Assembly: GCA_031763025.1 (NCBI GenBank)
Contig: JASSKH010000003.1
Span: forward strand, 4,578,718 to 4,642,717
Length of the DNA: 64,000 nucleotides
DNA from: Macrocystis pyrifera
Lineage: Eukaryota > Sar > Phaeophyceae > Laminariales > Laminariaceae
Direction of reading: 5' to 3'
Both the position numbers and the translations under genes were made by a program. A model generated the notes under the pieces. The model saw only the letters and a program-made list of their open reading frames with translations, was not told the DNA's origin and made no database searches. This document shows, in pieces, positions 56,985-64,000 of this stretch (positions are counted from its first letter, which is position 1; each line of letters opens with the position of its first letter).

Positions 56985-57310
56985 CCAATCAGCACCACAA
57001 CATGATAAATATTTTATAAATTTTGAAATACGTCAGCTGTGAGTTCGACTGATTAAATAGTTGATACTCAACTTTGCAAGCTGCGTAATACGTCTCGTCT
57101 ATATTCCATATTTACCGAATTTTACAAGTATTGTGATAAACCGAACGCGCGTATTCTATACGTAATTCCTTGTCAAAGATATAGGCCAGCGGCTCCCCTG
57201 GATGCTGCCCGGGTCAACAGGACAATTTTAAATAATCATTCTGCGCACTGATACTATATAACCCGAACAAGGGATAATGATATGATGTTGCAACATGTTG
57301 AAACCTTTTC
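56985..57310 (-). repeat. Dispersed repeat R2, copy C
   Basis: Reverse-oriented copy of 38730-39060. It carries the shortest (empty) state at most indel positions, including GAGTATCAAC, CAATACTTGT and ACGTATAGAATACGCG, so it is the best proxy for the ancestral sequence. Confidence 0.8.
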
Positions 57311-57454
57311 ATTTCACAAATATTTACAGATTGATTGAGTGTTATTGATTTTTTAGGATGGTATGGTGCTAAGTGTGAATATATATAAAAAATTCATGCG
57401 GCAAATATATTTTTCCATTTGGTGCGTTCCAATGCCCGCCCAGCGGCCGCATGA

Positions 57455-57787
57455 TTTTTTTTTATTTATTTTTTTTCATCACTTTTACTTTCCAGCCTCA
57501 CTCGTAGTACCTTCAGCGATCTTCTGAACAAGCCGTGGTCACAGGTGTCGTCCCTTCTCCCTCCCGGTACGTGCCTTTAATTTTTATCGCGCATAGAGTT
57601 CAGCTTTCCCACAACTGCTCGTCGACTTTCATCGAATGTACAGCTAACTCACGCTCTCGCACTTTCCGCTAATCAATTTTATGCAAGAAAAAGTCCCTAC
57701 GAGCATGCACTCGGTGAGACTCGAACCCACGAAATTCATCTTGATATGCTCGCGGACCACCTACCAAGCCACCGGGGACGCCGGCTA
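57455..57787 (-). mobile_element. tRNA-derived SINE S1, copy 2
   Basis: Reverse-oriented copy of 40765-41102. Its A-rich tail (AAAAAAATAAATAAAAAAAA) starts at 57455 and its head, GGCGTCCCCGGTGGCTTGG, ends near 57785. It is inserted into repeat R3; the uninterrupted form at 44693/44694 shows both borders. No obvious target duplication beyond one base is visible. Confidence 0.9.
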
Positions 57788-57924
57788 ATTGTGGTGCTGA
57801 TTAGTCGTGGGAAACGAATAGATTCAGTGCAGCCCGAGAAAAGAATATATCTAACCAGGAAGAACGTTCGTACTGATTCGGCTGGCGAGGCCCAGGATTC
57901 TGCATGGACCCAAACACGTTTTTT

Positions 57925-58640
57925 TTAGATAGGAACGGAAAACGAATGACCACGAGCAGTCTCTTTCCGTTCCGCTCGCTCCCATGCTCCTTGGAAGGAG
58001 TTAAGACCCGCCTGGAGGGAGTTAAGACCCGCCCACCCTTATATTTCTTTATGGAGGAACATGTTATGATACTGCCTTGGACGAGGCTGAAAAAAGCCCG
58101 GTGATTACCCGACTGGGTTCAAGTATTGGGATAGTATTTGTAGTACTTGGGATGCGTTTCGTAGATTGAAAACCAGGGGTTTTCTCAGCGAGGCACGGGC
58201 TCGGCTTTTAGTCTCCGCGCGCACGAAAGGAATAAACCTACTTGTTCTTCTTCTATCTCTAATCAAACAACACACGCACGTGAGTACCAACCAGTGCTGA
58301 CTTATTAGGCAAACCTGTCCAGGGATACAAAGTGTCCGGACCTCTGATCTTAACAAGTGGCGTCGCGGAAGCACGCTACACGACTTCGACGAAAGCTGTA
58401 TGCACGAGGTTCTTGGTGACTGCAAATTCATCACTTGGCTATTACGGAAGACCATAGTAAATGGGACCAAATATTGTTAGTAAAATTAGTTAAATATATA
58501 GGTTTTTATGTGTACCATAGGTCCTATTAACTATGGACCCCTGTAATAGCGCGTTTGCACGCGGGGGTTCCAGCATAACGTAGATAAATCTCGAGGCGCC
58601 GCCGTTGATAGCTGACTTTACCTTCTCGGCTGCGCTCGAT
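57925..58640 (+). repeat. Dispersed repeat R4, copy 2, with MITE insertion
   Basis: Direct copy of 56204-56760, interrupted by the 105-bp MITE at 58442-58546. A 23-base GGAGGGAGTTAAGACCCGCC-type unit is also duplicated in this copy near 58010-58035. Confidence 0.8.
58442..58546 (+). mobile_element. MITE family M1, copy 3, with empty-site proof
   Basis: 105 bp, ends TTACGGAAGACCATAG and TATGGACCCCTGTAA, with TA at 58440-58441 and 58547-58548. The sister repeat near 56699 reads GGCTAGCGCG without it, so insertion duplicated exactly TA. Same orientation as copy 1. Confidence 0.92.
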
Positions 58641-58649
58641 ATATATATA

Positions 58650-60179
58650 TATATTTTCTTGACGTTTTCACGGACTTGTGGGGGTGTTTTTTTCGGGACC
58701 ACTGGTGATCTCAACAAACGACATAGATAGCCCATTCATAGGCTGGTGCTGGCGCATTTGTTTGTGTCCGTGTTTCCGTGTATCGTGTATTATGATAGGG
58801 TCGTCAGCATTCAATCGCAATCGTCGAGAAAATACGCTGCAGCGATGTTCGGATATACTACACTAACTTGTATAATATTAACATTAACACATATATTGCT
58901 GCACGAATACAATACTGGTACTCGTGTACGTGGTATGCATGTTGTGAAACGGAAATTTGATGTTGTACGGTGTATAGTATACTACTTACTGTATAAACAG
59001 TGAGTATTTTTAGCAATGCTAATAGTAGTATCAACAAAATTGAGGTACAGCAGTATTAATATTTATATAATAGCAGTCTTCATTGAGAGTGCAATAGGAG
59101 GATCGGTGCTATAAAAACGGTCTTCTGGTGATGTTTCACTGGATCGACAAGCAGATGACGCACGCATGGTCAGGGCCCATCTTTCTAATTTAATTTGCAT
59201 CTGATTGGCCCAAAAGAGTGAGTCACCAGGCAGGATTCGAAGGGGCAAATTAGAAAAAAAACAGTTTGAGTGAAAAGTCTTGTGGGACTTTTTTCGTGTG
59301 ATTTTTTTTTTATTTCAATTTCCAATTTGGGAGTTGATCAGCATTGGTGTAGCATGTTCACGGTGGGTCAACACGCCCGGTGTAGTCTGGGGTGATTCTT
59401 GGCCTCTTCGATGACCACCGTCGAGGCGATAAAACGCGAACCTCAACGACAGGCGACCGGAGCAATAGCCGCGCCCACGGCTACAGACCACAGCACATCG
59501 TACCCCGGCGGTGGCGCCTCAAAAGAAATCATGGCGGCCGCAAGCCCAATTTTCGGCCTGCTCGATCGGCCAACCATCACGAAAACCGAGCAAACGAGCA
59601 AAAAAACAAGGATACGCTCGAGACCTCGATAGCTGCATCACCGTTGCTGTTCCGCACGTGGTGCTTGAGGGCTCCGCCCTCCCAAGACACCCTGAGAGTG
59701 ATAGCTTCCTACCCTGCGCCACCAAAAAGGAAAAAATGCTGTCGGCGGTGCGCACGCGACAACGCACACCTTCGCTCTCGTCTACGCTCGTCGCTGTTAG
59801 TCGGCTGGGCGTCGTGTGACGCGGTGCGTTTGTCCAGGTTGTTTCGAATTCCTTTTTTTTTTGACATTGAATGCGCCGATTCCCGATAGGATACAAAATA
59901 TGTTTTGTTTTCGAAATAAAATAAAAATTCATTGAGATTGAAATTTTATTTACCAATATTGAAATTTAGCGTTCCCCGTTAATATGGCCCCTTACTTTAT
60001 TTGATGTTTATGTTTTTTGGCTTCAAGATCTCGGAAACGACAGCTCGACGAAGTTTTTCTATTATCTACCACGGCGGCGGCGGTGTTGGTGTACACGCAC
60101 TACTACAGCTACTGTGGTGGTGAGTGCCAGGAGACGTTCTGGAGCTCTAGAGCCATCATTGCAAGAGGTTGCTCGTCGT
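58650..60179. other. Unassigned region 5' of the ZNFX1-like gene
   Basis: No gene is recognised. A TACAGCAGTATTAATAT-type segment at 59046 resembles one at 3348. The last kilobase presumably holds the promoter and 5' untranslated sequence of the helicase gene, but no specific element is clear. The open frames at 59392-59889 overlap one another and show no motif. Confidence 0.4.
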
Positions 60180-62233
60180 CATGGCTTCCCAGCCGAACCG
60201 GAAGCTTCTCATCAAGTTGCTCAGGTCCCCCAGACGTCCGGAAAGAGCACCGCGACTTGCTGAATGAGCGCACTGCCTTGAGGTTCGTGCAGGGTGTGTG
60301 CGAAGATGAGGACCCCACTGGCGTTCTGTTCCAGCTCAACCGCCGGGACCAGCACCTGGTGAGGACCATATTCACGCTGGGATCGTCGAACAGCTTCATG
60401 GACCTGGTAGTGATGCTTTTCCTCGGTTGGCTGGGTAAGGACGCCTTGTCGATAGGCACGTGCAGCAAGAGGCAGCAGTCGATTTGCAACGAGCTTGCTC
60501 GGGCTCCCGGAGTTCTGGATGGGCTGCTGGAAGCTCTCAACTGCGACGAGATCTCGGATGAGTTGGCGCTGGTGTGGTTCTTAGAGAGGCTGCTTCTTGA
60601 TGAGGGAACTGACGGAGCGGACGCAAGGGAGAACGATACACACCGTGCCCTTGCCGAGCGCCTGACGCGCAGCCTGTCGCCACAGGTTGTAGGGCATGCG
60701 AAAAAGCTGTTTAAGATCTTGCAAGACCCGAGGAGATGTCGAGGCGATCCGCAGAGGTTGCTTCCACCGGAGCTCCTGCCGGGGGCGGGATATCGCTGGA
60801 GTCAATCAAAGAGTCCCACGCGGGGGGCCGGCACAACAACGACCACGCTGACTTCCGCTCCATCACCATCGTGCCGAGCGTGGACGAGGTGCTCTGCGAC
60901 AAGCTGCCGTTCCTCCCGACGGCTAGTAGTGGTCCTAGCACCCCCCACCTCGACCGGCTGTTTCGCCTACTCCGCCACGACATGGTCGCGACCGTGATAG
61001 ATGCCGTGGTCTCGCTGAAACCGAACGGAACCACCACCCCCTCGGCGAACGGAAGGGGTCGCTCCAACAAACTGACCGGGGGTGGTGGTCGAGGTGGTGG
61101 TGGTGGTGGTGGTGGGCGCCCGCCATTTGTCGTTCGAAACGCCAAGCGCGGAGCAATCATCGCCGACAGCGCCGGGCGCGCTGCGGCAATGCTGGTGCAT
61201 TTCGACTGGCCCGGCGACCACAGCATCTTGCGCATGAAGCCCAACAAGCGGCGGGAGTTCCTCCAGCAGGAAAGTGGTCCGAGACGAGGTGATAGCGGCA
61301 GCGGTGGCGGCAGCCGAAAAGCGGGCGGGGGGCACAACCTTCTAAAGCGGGACTCCTTGGTGGTGCTGACGGACAAGCACCTGAATCCTCTATTTTTGGC
61401 GAACATCACGATCAGGGACGAGGAAATGATGGTCTGGGGTCAGAGCGGCGGCGATGGCGGTGATGGCGGTGGTGGAAACGGTCACAACGCAGGTGTTGGT
61501 GGCGGTTGGTCCGGAAATGGAAACCAAAACAGGCGTGGAAACCACGGTAGGAGAAGGGATGGCGGCAGTCAAGGGGGAACGGGGAGCGGTGGCCGTGGTG
61601 GAGGAGGCAAAGGTGGTCGGGAGTGTCATCTGGGGTCGTCGCGTGATCATGGCGGTGGTGATGGCGGCTGTCGTTTTGTCGACGGCGGTAGTACGAGGGT
61701 GAGGGCGGGCAGTTGGAGGGATCGCCAGGCGTCGCGGCCGGCGGTCGGCGTTTCCTTTCACAACAGCCGCGACCTCGAAGCGGCGCTCCTGCTCTCGAGA
61801 GACGACGCGTGGGGCTGTCTCGTCCCCCTGAGCGTGGGCGTGTTCGGCTACGAGCCCGTCCTGAGGAAGATGCAGACCATGGCCGACGTTCCCATGGACG
61901 ACCTGCTTGTTGACTGGCCTTCCGGAGACGTACTACCGGAGAGTGCGCCGGTCGAGGGAGAAGTCAAGGGGAAGTCGCCACCTGCTGCTGGTGCTCTGCC
62001 CACTCTGACGCCGCCGCCGCCGCTTTACGACTGCGCAACAGCTTCGGTACTCGAGCGCTTGGCGAAGCGGTTCGCCCCGAGCCCGAGCGATCTCCAGGAT
62101 CTGGCCCCCTTGGTTCTCTCGCCACCCCTGCCCCAGGTGATGCTGCCCAGTGGCTTTCAGTTCGACATTTCTCAGCGGGTCGCGGTGGCCCAGGTGCTAC
62201 GGCAGAAAGTTAGCGTTGTCCAAGGACCTCCAG
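60180..62233 (+). CDS. ZNFX1-like SF1 RNA helicase, 5' part
   Basis: Resembles NFX1-type zinc-finger protein 1 (ZNFX1), an SF1 helicase tied to small-RNA inheritance in nematodes and antiviral sensing in vertebrates. It begins MASQPNRKLLIKLL, then an N-terminal helical block (NERTALRFVQGVCEDEDP; LALVWFLERLLLDE), the conserved pre-helicase block HADFRSITIVPSVDE...LDRLFRLLRHDMV, Gly/Asn-rich inserts (about 61080-61110 and 61445-61625), FDISQRVAVAQVL and VVQGPPG, the first half of Walker A. A GTAGGT donor at 62234 splits Walker A in phase 1; the TGKT part must lie beyond the window. Two frame changes, at a C5 run (60226-60230) and a C3 run (60727-60729), interrupt the frame. One base off the first and one onto the second would restore it, so assembly errors are likelier than decay, but a pseudogene is not excluded. 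Confidence 0.75.
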
Positions 62234-62998
62234 GTAGGTGTTCAACCGCTTGTGCTCGTTTTTTAATAGTATCAAATAGTCTATGTACGGTATCGACTTT
62301 GAACTTTGCGCGATACTTATGAATAGTTGAAGGCAGATCGTTGAGCCTAGGATTCTCCCCTCGCGCACACAAACTCTCAAACGCGTGTATTATCTTGTAC
62401 GTACCGGTAGTAAGTTTTTTTCGTGGTTGAAGATTCGAAAACAGAAATCGGAGAGAGCGTGTGCGGCGGCATAGTCCAAGTTTTCGCGGTTGTTGTTGTT
62501 GTTGTTGTGGTTGCTGCTATTTTTGTGATGATGAAGGGTGTGTGTGATTGCGAAGTGTTTGGAGGAAAACCAAGGTTTTAGGGCCGTGGTATTATCCAAT
62601 AATATTTTCTCCTGAAATCTCCTGTTTTTCCCGATTTTTTTTTATAATGTATTCCTGGTTTTGTTCCCCTTTAAGAGAGAGGAATGTATGCTACGTACTG
62701 TAAGCGTCCCTGATTTTTTAGCCCTCCCGTCAATTTTTGCTGACTTCAGCAAACTTATTTCTCTTTTTCTTCTTCTTTTTCCTGTTTTTCGTTTCGAGAA
62801 ACAGAGGAGAACCAAGAAAAAACATATACTAACAGCCCTTACACGAAAAAAAAAAAGAGACCAAAAAGGCACGACATTTGTCAAAATGGTCAGAATTAGT
62901 AACATGCCAGAGTGGAGATGGGGTTTACGGACGAGCTGAAACAATATACCTGGTAGTATTTATTTTTCTTTGATTTTTTTCTACTTCATTCGGGTTTA

Positions 62999-63545
62999 GG
63001 TAACCCCCCCCTCCCCCCGCTATATTATATACCTGGTTTGACTATGGGTTAAGTTGGCGTCGGTTGGCGACGACGCTGTAAAACACGCCTCTCACTGCGT
63101 GAGCTAGACACCCAGAGTACCGTTTTTTTTTTTTTTTTTTTTTTTTTGCGGTTACCACGGCTGGCGGTCGAGTTAGATCATTTTTGTGCGGGGAGAACAA
63201 ATACTCCGCGCAAGGGGCATGATCGTATCAAATAATGTGTATATGGCGAGGCACTCACGAGGTAGTTGCATAGTCAGCCCATTGTTGTCCCTGGAGGTGG
63301 CCACACCAGAAATTAAATTAATGCATTGATTGTGTCATCCATGCGCCAAAAAATCCGCCTCTAAAGCGGTTCTTAGTAGGATGCAGCTCACCCTTCATGA
63401 GAATCGCCCGATACCTCACGGCGCTTCGCGCTTGGTGCAAGCAATGTCTGCCTGGTCGGTGAAAACCCGACGTGCTCCGTCCCGGCATCGTAGGGGTGCA
63501 AGGGTATATGATCATACGACTACCCCCCTAGCCCTCTCCCCACCC
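62999..63545 (+). mobile_element. Dispersed repeat R1, second long copy
   Basis: Matches 9408-9970 throughout, with about 10% difference and a longer T run. Like that copy it ends with the GGTGCAAGGGTATATG-type motif and a C-rich stretch. Both long copies lie in introns in sense orientation. Confidence 0.75.
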
Positions 63546-63589
63546 CCGTCGGGATCTGAACAGAAAAACGTGAGGTGTGGCGAGGGCGC

Positions 63590-63893
63590 CGGGACCAGTC
63601 TTTTTTCGACACATCACACGAAAAAAAAACAGAATAAAAAGACAAACCGCAGTGCTGTGATCACAGGACAATTTACGACATTTTTTGTTTCATTTGTTTT
63701 TTTTTCACGTCTGGATCACTTGGTTTTTAGCGCCCCTCCTCTGCACCTCCCCCCTCCTGTCTACGGAGGCTCTAGAACAAAGTAATCCAAACAGTGGAAA
63801 AAGGAAGAGATACAACATGGTGTTGAATCGCTCTGTGATGATCACAGCGCTCCGGTTTGTTTCATTCTGCCATGTTTTTTTCATGTGAGGTGG
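63590..63893. repeat. Imperfect inverted repeat, arms ~65 bp
   Basis: The left arm (63590-63665: ACACATCACACGAAAAAAAA, AGACAAACCGCAGTGCTGTG) is complementary, with gaps, to the right arm (63826-63893: TGTGATGATCACAGCGCTCC, GGTTTGTTTCATTCTG, TTTTTTTCATGTGAGGTGG). About 160 bases lie between them. This fits a foldback or MITE-like element; no target duplication is evident. Confidence 0.55.
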
Positions 63894-64000
63894 TCGAGAT
63901 AAGAACTGTTCCGGGAACCACTGAGCAGTCCCGGCCTTTCGTGGGTATATTGTTTCCTTCTCTGCGTACATATATCTACACTCCCCGGGGCCAACGACTA

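Larger units (their letters stand above)
62234..64000 (+). other. Intron 1 of the ZNFX1-like gene (partial)
   Basis: From the GTAGGT donor to the window end, no exon encoding TGKT and no helicase motif is seen on the + strand, so the intron exceeds 1.76 kb. It contains repeat R1 (62999-63545), a TACCTGGTA site (62947-62955) and an inverted-repeat pair (63590-63893). Confidence 0.7.

Overview
This is a window of intron-rich eukaryotic nuclear DNA, most likely from a brown alga or a close stramenopile. That is inference from gene architecture (15 exons with introns of about 80-2,600 bases), roughly balanced GC, long homopolymer runs and the mix of Copia, DIRS-like, LINE, SINE and MITE elements; no marker gene fixes the species.

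Layout. 1-4.2 kb: mostly unassigned, with one MITE and a doubtful minus-strand exon. 4.25-17.1 kb: a complete + strand gene for the translation factor eIF2D (ligatin), its introns loaded with sense-strand poly-C runs, SINE-like pieces and a MITE. 17.3-20 kb: local tandem and direct repeats. 20.0-21.5 kb: 3' remnant of a Copia element. 21.6-25.8 kb: nothing firm. 25.8-34.8 kb: a 5'-truncated minus-strand LINE split by a young Copia LTR element (27052-33160, 5-bp target duplication). 35.3-38.1 kb: an unrecognised multi-exon minus-strand host gene. 38.7-44.8 kb: dispersed repeats, a tRNA-derived SINE and microsatellites. 45.1-49.7 kb: a ~70-bp satellite array invaded by a gag-only, non-autonomous Copia element. 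49.7-55.2 kb: a DIRS-like tyrosine-recombinase retroelement. 55.2-59 kb: tandem and dispersed repeats with a SINE and a MITE at sites whose empty versions are also in the window. 60.2-62.2 kb to beyond the end: the 5' part of a ZNFX1-like SF1 helicase gene, interrupted by an intron inside its Walker A motif.

Most interesting signal. The 9-mer TACCTGGTA/TACCAGGTA occurs exactly 14 times where about 0.5 is expected. In three independent repeat families within the window a copy carrying it can be aligned with a sister copy lacking it. Each time the difference is exactly 7 bp and the site is TA -> TA-CCWGG-TA: a TA-targeted micro-insertion with duplication of TA. Shorter TA-flanked insertions (CTGG, CGAG, CT) occur in the same families. 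They look like excision scars of one or more TA-specific DNA transposons, or an undescribed micro-insertion process.
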